From UBA1426 sp052034085 (lineage in GTDB: Bacteria; Bacillota; Clostridia; Peptostreptococcales; Anaerovoracaceae): 45,711 nt of DNA. The position numbers and the translations under genes are program-made. Below, piece by piece: positions 1-8,664 of this stretch. The notes beneath the pieces were generated by a model. It was not told the DNA's origin. It searched no databases and worked only from the letters and a program-made list of their open reading frames with translations. How positions within the stretch are numbered: position 1 is the stretch's first letter; every line of letters starts with the position of its first letter. Location: assembly GCA_052034085.1 (NCBI GenBank), contig JBPOJA010000022.1, positions 1-45,711 of the forward strand, read 5' to 3'.

Positions 1-606
1 AAGATCCGCAGGATGATGAGGGATATGGGAGTATACACCATATATCCAAAGCCCAACCTGAGCAAGAGATACCATGCACAGTACATCCGCCCCTACCTGC
101 TAAGAAATTTAGACATCACACATCCTGACCAGGTATGGGGAATTGATATTACATATATCCGTATGAAAAGAGGATTCCTCTATTTGTTCGTAATAATCGA
201 CTGGTACAGCCGCCGCATCATAGATTATGAACTATCAACCACATTGGAAAAAGAGTTCGTCCTAAGCTGCTTAAAAAGGGCGTTTACAAAGAGAAAGCCT
301 GAAATCATAAACAGCGACCAGGGAGGTCATTTTACAAATCCGGAGTATATCAACCTTTTAGAAGAAATGGGAATTAAAATCTCCATGGATGGCAAGGGCC
401 AAGCCTTAGATAATGTGAGAACAGAGAGATTCTTCAGGACGCTGAAGTATGATCTGATCTATATAAATGAGTTCGACTCGCCACAGGAGCTGCGCAGGTC
501 ACTCAACAAGTACATGAACGAATACAACTCTTATAGGCCCCACTCTTCCATCGATGGGCGCTGTCCTGATGAGGCGTACTATGAGGATTATAGGGTGGTG
601 GCATGA
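1..606 (+). CDS. IS3-family transposase (OrfB), N-terminus outside the window
   Basis: This is the catalytic rve-type integrase domain of an IS3-family transposase, which cuts and joins IS ends. The frame is open from base 1, and the visible 201 residues begin KIRRMMRDMG, so roughly 70-90 residues of the usual 270-290 lie upstream. The acidic triad is visible as D49 (in GIDITYI), D106 (in INSDQGG) and E142 (in RTERFF). The D-E spacing of 35 residues is the classical DD(35)E. The C-terminal YRPHSSIDGRCP motif is also typical. The visible part is intact, so the element may still be active if its left half is present. Any OrfA would lie outside the window. Confidence 0.92.
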   Translation, partial: KIRRMMRDMGVYTIYPKPNLSKRYHAQYIRPYLLRNLDITHPDQVWGIDITYIRMKRGFLYLFVIIDWYSRRIIDYELSTTLEKEFVLSCLKRAFTKRKPEIINSDQGGHFTNPEYINLLEEMGIKISMDGKGQALDNVRTERFFRTLKYDLIYINEFDSPQELRRSLNKYMNEYNSYRPHSSIDGRCPDEAYYEDYRVVA

Positions 607-672
607 CGGTCAAAACAAGAAAGGAGAAAACTTATTTTTTTTCTAATTGTGTCTTGACAACGGGGAGCAGTA
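1..672 (+). mobile_element. IS3-family insertion sequence, 3' portion
   Basis: The window opens inside an IS3-type element. It contains the C-terminal part of the DDE transposase and, after its stop codon, a terminal segment with the sequence TGTCTTGACAACGGGGAGCA, typical of an IS3-family right end. The left end lies outside the window, so the inverted repeat pair and the target duplication cannot be checked. The exact right boundary is uncertain and falls somewhere between about 670 and 680. The neighbouring S-layer gene reads into this end, so the element sits inside that gene. Confidence 0.8.
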
Positions 673-2094
673 TACTGTGCTTCCGCCGCCACCGCCGGTT
701 GTACCTTGTTCACCTTCTATCGTAGCATTATCCCCTGCTGCGTTATTAATCGCTGTCTGCCCGCCTTCTACAGGAGTGTCACCGGCAGCTTTTACACCGT
801 TTACTCCTTCATCTACAATAATTCTTGTGTTAGGGGTGTTGATAGAGGCTCCGTCACCGCCTTTTTTAACTTCGGCTTCTTTGACTTTTCCTTTGCCGCT
901 TGCAGATGCATCGGGACCACTGACAATAAGTTTGTCCAAGCTTGTTCCTTCCTCTGCAATTATAGAAGAGTTCTTGCCGCTTATAATGGCCGATTTAGCC
1001 TTGGTACCATCGGCTAATATAATCCTGGAATTGTTGCCGCTGACTTCAGCCTTGTCCATAGTGGCATTACGGGCGAAAACCGTTATACCATCGCCGGCTA
1101 CTTCCAATTCGCTAAACTTGCCTTCCACTATCACATCATCGGAACCGTCATCCACATAGACGATTTCGGCCGTCGCATTACCTTCAAAAATGATTCTGAC
1201 CTTGCCGTCTACTTTGGCGACTATAATTTTTCCTATGTCGGAGTTTCCTTTGATAAGAATTGAATTCTCGCCGCCGCCTCTTATCACAGTCCGGCCATCC
1301 ACTTTAACATTATCTAATACAAGCTCTCCTTCATCGACGCCGTCAGCAATTATAAGGTCACCTTTAACGGTCACATTTTTTAACTCTACGCCGGCCACTC
1401 TAACCAAAACATTGCCTTCTTCAATCACTTCTGTGACCGGGCCGGGTTTGTCAATATATTGCTTAACAAGATTGTCCATAACCACTGCAAATTCAGCCCT
1501 GGTTATGTTGGCCTTGGGATTCAGTTTACCACCGCTTCCTTGAATATAGCCTGCTGCCGCCATCCCATCCAAACTGTCCAAAGCCCAGCTTGCTATATCA
1601 TTTTTGTCGCTGAATCTATCCAGAGCCTTGTGCCCGGTGTCCGTTCCCACAAGCTTGAACGCCCTTGCCAACACAGTGAAAGCCTCCTGCCTGGTAATCT
1701 TATCCTTCGGACGCATTTTCGTGTCAAAGGCAAAAGTCCCCATCCTGACTGCTTTTGCCATGTCATCGGAATACCATGCCGATGCCGAAATGTCTGTAAC
1801 CTGGCTTATATCTGCTTTCTTTACAGAAGCGAAAGCCCTATTTATTACTGCCGCCATTTCGGCTCTTGTCAAATTGTTGCCGGCTTTGATATTCCTGGTC
1901 CCATTTTCTTCATAGCCCATCAGTAACTCATTTTCGACAGCCTTTTCCAATGCTGTAGTTGACCAGTTGTCCGGCATATCGACAAAGCCTGGTGTCACAT
2001 CTTCTGTGGCAAATGCCGCCGCAGGTACCATACTCATAATCAGGCATAAAGTTAGCAGCAAACTAAAAATTCTTTTCCCTTTCTTTTGCCTCAT
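643..2094 (-). CDS. SLH-domain S-layer-type surface protein, 3' end replaced by IS sequence
   Basis: An exported protein held to the cell wall by SLH domains. A signal peptide covers about residues 1-29 (basic start, hydrophobic core, AAAFA cleavage region). Three SLH repeats follow at about 35-85, 90-145 and 150-210, with TRAEMAAVINRAF, TRQEAFTVLARAF and TRAEFAVVMDNLV as their helical ends. From about 225 to 440 the sequence is rich in short V/I-N-G-D strands, like a beta-helical stack. It ends in a GGGGGS linker that in this family normally leads to further domains. Instead, the last residues (about VYCSPLSRHN) are encoded by the IS terminus at 643-675. The start has GGAGGAG six bases upstream. 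The gene is therefore truncated, and the missing part may lie beyond the IS. The product is probably wall-bound but incomplete. Confidence 0.88.
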   Translation of the reverse strand: MRQKKGKRIFSLLLTLCLIMSMVPAAAFATEDVTPGFVDMPDNWSTTALEKAVENELLMGYEENGTRNIKAGNNLTRAEMAAVINRAFASVKKADISQVTDISASAWYSDDMAKAVRMGTFAFDTKMRPKDKITRQEAFTVLARAFKLVGTDTGHKALDRFSDKNDIASWALDSLDGMAAAGYIQGSGGKLNPKANITRAEFAVVMDNLVKQYIDKPGPVTEVIEEGNVLVRVAGVELKNVTVKGDLIIADGVDEGELVLDNVKVDGRTVIRGGGENSILIKGNSDIGKIIVAKVDGKVRIIFEGNATAEIVYVDDGSDDVIVEGKFSELEVAGDGITVFARNATMDKAEVSGNNSRIILADGTKAKSAIISGKNSSIIAEEGTSLDKLIVSGPDASASGKGKVKEAEVKKGGDGASINTPNTRIIVDEGVNGVKAAGDTPVEGGQTAINNAAGDNATIEGEQGTTGGGGGSTVYCSPLSRHN

Positions 2095-2681
2095 TGTTTC
2101 TCCTCCTATACTTCATTACATCGTATCAATAGCATTTAATATTTATTATATCGCAAATAATGACAATTTTCAAAAAACGGCTCTTTTATCATTTTACTAT
2201 TTGCATTGGAACTTGCCTTGAGAATTCTTCATTTTCAGAAAATTCATTTTTTTATTGACTTTTTTTATGCATGTGTTACTCTATTATACGAGGGTGTTTT
2301 AGAGAAACAATCCGGACATGATATATTTGAAACTCAGAAAATTAAAAAGATCTCCGACTTCAATTAACCTGCAAAGGCTATTGAAGCAATGGGTTTAGGG
2401 AGTAATTCCTGGGCCTGCCGTGTTTGCAAAGGAGAAACAGCATGATTATGTTCAGCGAAGCGCTGATGAAATAATCCTGGATGTTTCTTCTTTTTATTTT
2501 CAAACCAATAGAATGCAAAGCCGTTGGCAATAGGCAAAGTAGTACCTAGCCGGCAAGCCTGGAAATGCACAGATTGTTTCTTTTTCATACTGCTTCAGCA
2601 TCATTCACTTAAGAATAATGGTTTAATGAAACACAGCAGTCTAAAAAAGACATTTGTGAATATAAAAAGGAGGAATTTATT
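2095..2681. other. 587-bp intergenic region with no convincing gene
   Basis: This gap separates the divergent S-layer gene and tctC. The part next to 2094 carries the ribosome site of the S-layer gene. A TTGACT at 2255-2260 with TATTAT at 2282-2287 has a spacing of 21, too long for a good sigma-A promoter. A 74-codon open frame on the minus strand (2364-2588) starts MKKKQSVHFQ but has no ribosome site. It could be a decayed or repeated intergenic element; I do not recognise it with confidence. No RNA gene or riboswitch fold was recognised upstream of tctC. Confidence 0.5.
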
Positions 2682-3716
2682 ATGAAAAAACAGTTCAACT
2701 TCAAAGTTCTATTGCTGGTATTCGTTCTTGTTTTGGGGTTAGTAGTGACTGCAGGTTGCTCAAACGGGACTCAACCCCCCGCAGATAATGAAAATGGAGC
2801 AGAAGACAATGATCAACAAGTAGAGGAAACAATTAAGTGGCCCACCAAGCCAATACAGTTCATTATACCCTTCGGAGCCGGTGGAGATGTTGACCAGGTT
2901 GCAAGAGTCCTTGCCAAAGGCATGGAGGATGTGCTGAAGCAGCCGGTTGTACCAGTAAATAAAACAGGTGGCGGCAGCAGCCTGGCCTATACAGAAGTTA
3001 AGAATTCACCAAATGACGGCTACACCTTGATCTGGGTAACAACATCAATACTTAGTTCATCCAATATGGGAACACTAGAATACGATTACACTTCTTTCAC
3101 TCCCATTGCAAAGGTTGAGGATGTGGCCATGCCTTTGGTTGTTAGAGGTGATTCTCAATTTAATACATTCGAAGATTTGGTAAAATATGCTAAGGCTAAT
3201 CCGGGAAAAATTAAAATTGGAAATGCGGGAAATGGCAGCGACGCCCATCTACAGGCTGTTCAGACTGCAAAATTTGCAGGCATCGATGTAATACATGTTC
3301 CATTGGGAATTGAAAGAAGAACCAGTGCATTGTTATCAGGAGAAGTTGATGCTGCTGTCAGCCCCTTGCCTGAAGTCAGAACACTGATAGAGGCCGGAGA
3401 AATGAAACCTATCCTTATGCCGACAGAAGAGAGAATATCAGCTTTTCCGGATGTCCCAACCATGAAGGAATTGGGCTACGACTTTACTCATTATCTGTTC
3501 AGAGGGGTTATCGGGCCAAAGAATTTACCACCTGAAATAGTTGCAATACTGGAAAATGCCATTAAAACCACAGTAGAATCACAGGAATTCCAGGATTATG
3601 CCGCAAGAAGCTTATTTAATCCCAACTTCATGAACCATGAAGATTTCGGAGCCTGGCTAGATAAAGAGAATGAAAATATTGCAAGCTGGCTGAAGGATGT
3701 AGATCTTGCAAATTAG
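2682..3716 (+). CDS. tctC: Tripartite tricarboxylate transporter substrate-binding lipoprotein (TctC/Bug family)
   Basis: Extracytoplasmic receptor that captures an organic (usually carboxylate) solute and delivers it to the TctA/TctB membrane pair. The 344-residue product has a lipoprotein signal peptide with lipobox VTAGC (lipidated Cys26), as expected for a Gram-positive anchor. The mature protein shows Bug-family signatures: WPTKPIQFIIPFGAGGDVD near residue 54 and the GNAGNGSDAHLQ region near 180. The ribosome site AGGAGG lies nine bases before the ATG. The gene is first of a set followed by tctB and tctA. A weak hairpin (TGCAGC/GCTGCA, 3721-3745) follows the stop codon and could favour higher expression of the receptor. 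Bug proteins bind many different acids, so the ligand cannot be read from sequence. Confidence 0.93.
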   Translation: MKKQFNFKVLLLVFVLVLGLVVTAGCSNGTQPPADNENGAEDNDQQVEETIKWPTKPIQFIIPFGAGGDVDQVARVLAKGMEDVLKQPVVPVNKTGGGSSLAYTEVKNSPNDGYTLIWVTTSILSSSNMGTLEYDYTSFTPIAKVEDVAMPLVVRGDSQFNTFEDLVKYAKANPGKIKIGNAGNGSDAHLQAVQTAKFAGIDVIHVPLGIERRTSALLSGEVDAAVSPLPEVRTLIEAGEMKPILMPTEERISAFPDVPTMKELGYDFTHYLFRGVIGPKNLPPEIVAILENAIKTTVESQEFQDYAARSLFNPNFMNHEDFGAWLDKENENIASWLKDVDLAN

Positions 3717-3819
3717 AGTTTGCAGCATGAATGACTGTGGCTGCATGTTTCAAATAAATAAATTCGAACGAAATTACTGCGGGCAATGAATTATCTAGTT
3801 ACGTATAGGAGATGAATTT

Positions 3820-4299
3820 ATGAATTTTAAAACATTAATTAATAAAAAAGTTAATATGATGAAAATTGCCAGCGTATTAATAGTTTTTAATATTATTTAC
3901 TTTGTTCTTACAAAAAAACTCGTATCAAGCCAAGCGACTGCCAGTTTATTTGGCGAAACATTTCTACCGATGATATTAAATGCAGGCCTGGTAGTCTCGA
4001 TAATAATCTACATTGTGGTCGGCGTTAAAAAAGACAACGATGCTTATGAGGTGGATAAATTTTTCGGGTCAAACAAAGCTATGCTGGTATCACTTTTGGT
4101 TTTTGCTTTGTATTTAATAATATTGCCCAGGTTAGGCTTCAAATTATCTAGCCCCATATTTCTGTTTCTCCTTATCAGATTGATCGGAGCTAAACATGCA
4201 ATATGGATGACAGCATTAATTTCTGTCTTTACGACCGTTTTGGCTTATTACATTTTTCAGGTTGGCTTTAAGGTTTTTTTGCCCTACGGAATATTTTAA
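3820..4299 (+). CDS. tctB: Tripartite tricarboxylate transporter small membrane subunit TctB
   Basis: A 159-residue hydrophobic protein with four predicted membrane segments (about 15-35, 50-70, 88-108 and 120-150). This is the usual size and layout of the small TctB subunit, which pairs with TctA in the membrane. The cytoplasmic loop after the second segment carries the charged stretch VKKDNDAYEVD. TctB proteins are poorly conserved, so the call rests on topology and on position between the receptor and TctA. The ribosome site GGAGATG precedes the ATG by a few bases, and the tctA gene follows 43 bases downstream. Confidence 0.85.
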   Translation: MNFKTLINKKVNMMKIASVLIVFNIIYFVLTKKLVSSQATASLFGETFLPMILNAGLVVSIIIYIVVGVKKDNDAYEVDKFFGSNKAMLVSLLVFALYLIILPRLGFKLSSPIFLFLLIRLIGAKHAIWMTALISVFTTVLAYYIFQVGFKVFLPYGIF

Positions 4300-4342
4300 T
4301 TGATGCTGTCAGAAACAGAAAGATTTTGGAGGTGATGATAGA

Positions 4343-5857
4343 GTGGGAATGAGCTCAGCAATGTCGTTAATGGATATGGTTACATGGCAAAATTTCGTAG
4401 CATGTCTCATTGGTGTAATATTTGGACTGATAATTGGAGCAACACCGGGACTGACTGTTTCACTGGGTACCATCCTTGTTTTGCCACTGACATATGTAAT
4501 GCCTATGCCTACGGCGATAGCTTTTCTTATGGGCATATATGCTGCGGGTATGTGTGGTGGTGCATTCTCAGCAATTCTAATAAATATTCCTGGCACTCCG
4601 GCAGCTTCAGCAACAGGCATAGATGGCTTTCCTCTTGCTGAGAGAGGCCAGGGACTAAAAGCTATTCAAATGGCTGTTGTGGCTTCTTTCTTCGGTGGAG
4701 TTTTCAGCATGCTTGTTCTTATGTTTTCGGCACCGCAGATAGCTAAAATAAGCTTGAAGCTTGGTGCAGCAGAACTTGCTTCGCTGGTTTTCATGGGTCT
4801 TACTTATATAACTATGTTTTCTGAAAAATCTTTGATTAAAGGTGTTATTTCAGGCGTTCTGGGGCTTATGTTAGTGACTGTAGGCATGGATCCCATAACC
4901 GGATTCAACAGATATACATTGGGAATTCAGCAGTTGTCATCCGGCTTTGATTTTTTGCCGGCTATGATTGGATTGTTTGCTTTTCCCGAAATAGTTAAGA
5001 GTGTAGCTGAATCGGGCAAGGTTCAAAAAATTAAAGACGCAGTCATTAAAGAGGCCAAGGGAAGCAACCTGAAGTTGAGAGAACTTATGTCGTCATGGAA
5101 AGCAACACTGGGAGGTTCTGTAATTGGTACAATAATCGGCGCCATACCCGGGGCAAGTGCACCTGTTGCTGTGTTTATGGGTTATTCTTTTGCGAAAAAG
5201 GTGTCCAGAGAACCAGAGAAATTCGGTAATGGATCTTTGGAAGGAGTCGCTGCGCCCCAAAGCGCCAGCAATGCAGTGTCAGGCGGAGCACTTATACCAC
5301 TTTTGACATTGGGCATACCAGGAGATACCGTGACTGCAGTTTTACTTGGCGCTCTCATGATTCAGGGGCTTGCGCCCGGGCCTTTACTTATAAGAGAGAA
5401 TCCGGAAGTAATCTATGCTGTATATGCTGCCCTGATAATTGCTAATGTGCTGACTCTTGTTGTCGCATTGTCGCTGGGCAGATTTTCCACATACATTAAG
5501 AATGTGCCGAAGCACATTCTTATACCGGTTATTGCTCTTTGCTGTGTAGTCGGATCCTATTCCCTGAGATCAAGCATGTTTGATGTTTGGGTAATGGTAT
5601 TCTTTGGAATATTGGGGTACGTCATGATCAGAAACGGTTTCTCAATTATTCCATTGCTTTTGGCTCTGGTTTTAGGCGGCAACTTTGAGACCTATTTCAG
5701 GCAGGCCCTCATTATTTCAAATGGAGATGCGTCTGTCTTTGTAACACGACCTATCAGCCTGACATTCCTGCTTATCGCTTTATTACCTATAGTTTTCAAA
5801 ATGGTGACATATTTTATAAACAAGGGAAAAGCGAGAGCGAAAGACTTGCAGGGTTAA
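4343..5857 (+). CDS. tctA: Tripartite tricarboxylate transporter large permease TctA
   Basis: The large permease subunit that moves the solute, normally driven by an ion gradient. The 504-residue product has about a dozen membrane segments. It carries family motifs such as GATPGLTVSLGTILVLPLTY near residues 31-50, a GTPAAS motif near 88 and a repeated-half equivalent GAIPGASAPVAV near 265. The GTG at 4343 is chosen as start because GGAGG lies about ten bases upstream; an ATG two codons later is the alternative. Together with tctB and tctC it forms a complete three-part importer next to a Mo/W enzyme, suggesting that the transported acid is that enzyme's substrate. Confidence 0.94.
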   Translation: MGMSSAMSLMDMVTWQNFVACLIGVIFGLIIGATPGLTVSLGTILVLPLTYVMPMPTAIAFLMGIYAAGMCGGAFSAILINIPGTPAASATGIDGFPLAERGQGLKAIQMAVVASFFGGVFSMLVLMFSAPQIAKISLKLGAAELASLVFMGLTYITMFSEKSLIKGVISGVLGLMLVTVGMDPITGFNRYTLGIQQLSSGFDFLPAMIGLFAFPEIVKSVAESGKVQKIKDAVIKEAKGSNLKLRELMSSWKATLGGSVIGTIIGAIPGASAPVAVFMGYSFAKKVSREPEKFGNGSLEGVAAPQSASNAVSGGALIPLLTLGIPGDTVTAVLLGALMIQGLAPGPLLIRENPEVIYAVYAALIIANVLTLVVALSLGRFSTYIKNVPKHILIPVIALCCVVGSYSLRSSMFDVWVMVFFGILGYVMIRNGFSIIPLLLALVLGGNFETYFRQALIISNGDASVFVTRPISLTFLLIALLPIVFKMVTYFINKGKARAKDLQG

Positions 5858-5964
5858 ATTGAAAAGAATTAGCAGCAAAGCATTTGGAGGAGATAACGAG
5901 TTATAGCTGTCGAGAATGGTTTCATGATGAATTTGTTTTTAATTAAAAAAGGAGGTTTTAAATA

Positions 5965-8148
5965 ATGTCAAACAATGAAGAAACGAAGGTTGTAAAAACA
6001 CTATGTCATCTATGTCACAACTTTTGCGGAGTGCAGGTTCATGTGAAAGGCGATGAAATAGTAAAAATTGAGGGCAACAAAGACATTTCCCAAAACAGAG
6101 GCTATTTGTGCCCTAAGGCTATCCATTCTGCAAAAAGCATGTTTTCGCCGACCAGACCTCTCTATCCCATGAAAAGAGTAGGCGAAAGAGGCGAGGGCAA
6201 ATTTGAGAGAATCAGCTGGGATGAAGCATTTGAAATTGCGGCTGACAAATTCCAGGAAATCAGAGAGAAGTATGGCCCTTACGCAATTGCCGGAATTATT
6301 GGTTCGCAATACAGGCAGCACGGAATGTCAACTTCAAGAATACTGAGAGCCATGGGAAGCCCGAATATTATTGGCGATGACTATATCTGCGAAGGAATGC
6401 AAGGTATAGCCGATGACGCAACATTGGGCGAGCATGTCACAAAGTATCGTTACAGTGCTGATTTTGAAAACGCTAAATCAATCCTGGCAATCGGCGTAAA
6501 TCTTGCTACCAGCTACAATCCCAAATGGGTAAATTTGATTCCCCGCGCAAGAGCTAAAGGCACGAAGTTATTGGTTATAGATACCATGTTAAGCGAAACA
6601 GCAAAAAAAGCTGATTTGTTTGTGCAGGTAAGACCCGGTACAGATACTGCACTTTTGCTTGCCTTTATGAACGTAATTATCAGTGAAGAACTTTATGACA
6701 AAGATTTCGTGGAAAAATGGACATATGGATTCGAAGAATTGAAAGAGCATGTGAAGGACTGGACTCCTGAATATGCCGCCACAATTACAGATTCCGATCC
6801 GAAATTGATAAGAGAAGCCGCCTTGCTCCTGGGCAATAACAAACCCATGGCAATGCATGTCGGTCTTGGCATACATCAGTACAGCAACTCCACTCAAACC
6901 AGCAGAGCTGCCATTGTATTATCAGCTATTCTTGGCTGTCTGGACGTCCCCGGAGGCAATATTCTGTTAAAGGGAAAACAGTATCCCGGATATAAAGGAT
7001 TCTGGGATGTCTGGTCTCATCCTGATCACAGATTACCGAGGGAAGTTGAAGAACATAGACTGGGTGCAAAGGAATTTCCGCTTTGGTCAGGCCCTGACTC
7101 CCTGATGCATCTGGTTGTTGCAAAAGCTGCCTGGCGTGCCATGTTGACAGGTGATCCCTATCCTGTAAAAGGTTTCATTGTTACCAGCGCCAATATTTTG
7201 GCAACGCATCCTGAACCGAAGCTCATACTCGAAGCATTGAAGAACCTCGACTTCCTGATGGTTGTTGAATACATGCATAGCCCTGTGGTAGATTTTGCAG
7301 ATCTTGTACTTCCTACTAATATGTGGCTTGAAGAAACGGGTGCCGACATAATTGTTGCTCCGGCAGAAAGAATGCTTTGTGTAAGGCAACCGGTACTTCC
7401 AATCAGAGGAGAAGCTAAAGAGCAGATGGATATTCACATTGGAATCGTTCGTAAGATGCTTGAAAAGGGCTATATTTCGCAGGAAGATGTTGACAGATAT
7501 CTGCCCTGGAAGAGCCAAAGAGAATATGTTGACTACCTGCTTGCTGATACTGATGTGACTTACGAGGAACTTCAGGAGAAGGGTTTTGTCAATTGTCCTC
7601 CGTCAAAATACAGGACTTATGAGGAAAATGGATTTAATACACCGACCGGTAAGGTTGAGCTCTATTCAACAATATTTGAGAAACTTGGTTATCCACCGCT
7701 TCCCACTTATGTTGAGCCATTGGAAAGCCCAAAAGCCAGACCCGACCTTGCATCTAAATACCCGCTTTCTTTGTCAACGGGACATCGTATTTACGAGCTG
7801 CAGCATTCAAGATATCTTGATATACCGGAACTGAGGAGAAGGCATCCACATCCATTAGTACAAATAAGCAAAGAAGCAGCAGAAGAGCGTGGAATTAAAG
7901 ATGGTGATTGGTGTATGGTAAAGACGCGTCACGGTGAAGGTAAGTTTATGGCAGCCATAAGGGAAGGACACAAGGATTTCGTCGGTGTCGACCATGCATG
8001 GTGGTATCCCGAAAGAACTTATGATGCACCTTTATACGGCATTTTTGAGTCAAATGGCAACCATTTGTTCTCCTATGAGCCATGTGATCCCATATCTTCT
8101 ACTCCTATGGCAAAGGGCACACTTTGCGAGGTTGAAAAGATTAAATAA
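5965..8148 (+). CDS. Mo/W-bis-pterin enzyme of the DMSO reductase superfamily, acetylene hydratase-like layout
   Basis: A 727-residue molybdopterin enzyme. An N-terminal [4Fe-4S] site is formed by Cys14, Cys17, Cys21 (CHLCHNFC) and Cys49 (LCPKA), and the expected metal-ligand cysteine is Cys142 in GDDYICEGMQ. The C-terminal molybdopterin-dinucleotide-binding domain starts near residue 600 (YPLSLSTGHR). There is no Tat signal and no neighbouring iron-sulfur or membrane subunit, so it is probably a soluble cytoplasmic single-subunit enzyme. Length, the RISWDEA region, the Cys142 context and the TGKVELYS block resemble tungsten-dependent acetylene hydratase as I remember it. However, the acid that follows the second Fe-S cysteine in that enzyme (Asp13) is His18 here. 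The reaction is unknown and may be redox or non-redox. The ribosome site AAGGAGG is strong. Confidence 0.9.
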   Translation: MSNNEETKVVKTLCHLCHNFCGVQVHVKGDEIVKIEGNKDISQNRGYLCPKAIHSAKSMFSPTRPLYPMKRVGERGEGKFERISWDEAFEIAADKFQEIREKYGPYAIAGIIGSQYRQHGMSTSRILRAMGSPNIIGDDYICEGMQGIADDATLGEHVTKYRYSADFENAKSILAIGVNLATSYNPKWVNLIPRARAKGTKLLVIDTMLSETAKKADLFVQVRPGTDTALLLAFMNVIISEELYDKDFVEKWTYGFEELKEHVKDWTPEYAATITDSDPKLIREAALLLGNNKPMAMHVGLGIHQYSNSTQTSRAAIVLSAILGCLDVPGGNILLKGKQYPGYKGFWDVWSHPDHRLPREVEEHRLGAKEFPLWSGPDSLMHLVVAKAAWRAMLTGDPYPVKGFIVTSANILATHPEPKLILEALKNLDFLMVVEYMHSPVVDFADLVLPTNMWLEETGADIIVAPAERMLCVRQPVLPIRGEAKEQMDIHIGIVRKMLEKGYISQEDVDRYLPWKSQREYVDYLLADTDVTYEELQEKGFVNCPPSKYRTYEENGFNTPTGKVELYSTIFEKLGYPPLPTYVEPLESPKARPDLASKYPLSLSTGHRIYELQHSRYLDIPELRRRHPHPLVQISKEAAEERGIKDGDWCMVKTRHGEGKFMAAIREGHKDFVGVDHAWWYPERTYDAPLYGIFESNGNHLFSYEPCDPISSTPMAKGTLCEVEKIK

Positions 8149-8154
8149 CTTTAT

Positions 8155-8190
8155 GGTTCGGGAGGGGACACGGCTGTCCCTTCCCGAACC
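8155..8190 (+). promoter_or_regulatory. Strong intercistronic hairpin between the Mo/W enzyme gene and ridA
   Basis: A 16-bp inverted repeat (8155-8170 pairing with 8175-8190, one G-U pair) with a four-base CGGC loop. It starts seven bases after the Mo/W enzyme stop codon. No run of T follows, so it is not a classical terminator. It more likely protects or trims the 3' end of the upstream message, or partly attenuates transcription into ridA and mobA. Confidence 0.75.
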
Positions 8191-8232
8191 GGCTCAATAT
8201 TTACTGAGTCAAGTTGCAACAGGAGGTTCAGT

Positions 8233-8622
8233 ATGAAAAAAGAGACCGTCAATCCCGCCGGCGCAGCAAAGCCTCAGGGCCCATATAGCCCGGCAGTCAA
8301 GGCAGGAGATTTCTTATTTATTTCCGGTCAGATACCTCTTGATCCGGAAACGGGGAAAATAATAGAATCCACTTCATTTCAGGATCATGTTAAAAGAACA
8401 ATGGACAATATTGTTCTGCTTCTCGATGCGGCCGGATTAACACCCGATGATTTGGTCAAAGCAACTGTCTATTTAGACAACCTGGATAATTTCAGCGCTT
8501 TCAACGAAGTGTATCTGAAATATTTCAAAGAAGATCTGCCCACCCGAGCAGTTGTGGAAGTTAACAGATTCCGCGACCCCAGGCAGATTGAAATAGAAGC
8601 AATTGCACTTTTACGCAAATAA
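8233..8622 (+). CDS. ridA: RidA family enamine/imine deaminase
   Basis: A 129-residue RidA (YjgF/L-PSP) protein, a small trimeric enzyme that hydrolyses reactive enamine/imine intermediates to ketones and ammonia. Family blocks are clear: GPYSPAVKAGDFLFISGQIP at 16-35, the catalytic arginine Arg105 in LPTRAVVEV, and the closing IEIEAIALL with Glu120/Glu122. The length is exactly that of the family. The ATG has AGGAGG upstream. The gene lies between the Mo/W enzyme and mobA in the same direction, so it may handle an unstable nitrogen-containing intermediate of that pathway, or simply protect the cell from such compounds. Confidence 0.95.
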   Translation: MKKETVNPAGAAKPQGPYSPAVKAGDFLFISGQIPLDPETGKIIESTSFQDHVKRTMDNIVLLLDAAGLTPDDLVKATVYLDNLDNFSAFNEVYLKYFKEDLPTRAVVEVNRFRDPRQIEIEAIALLRK

Positions 8623-8664
8623 AATACTATCCGAATAATGCAGCTATAAAAGGTGGTCGTAATT

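Noticed and set aside
647..1926. Several open plus-strand frames opposite the S-layer gene
   Set aside because: They are antisense shadows of a codon-biased gene, lack ribosome sites and encode no recognisable domain.
5858..5964. Molybdenum-cofactor riboswitch before the Mo/W enzyme
   Set aside because: The 107-base gap is AT-rich, without a long paired structure or recognisable aptamer core.
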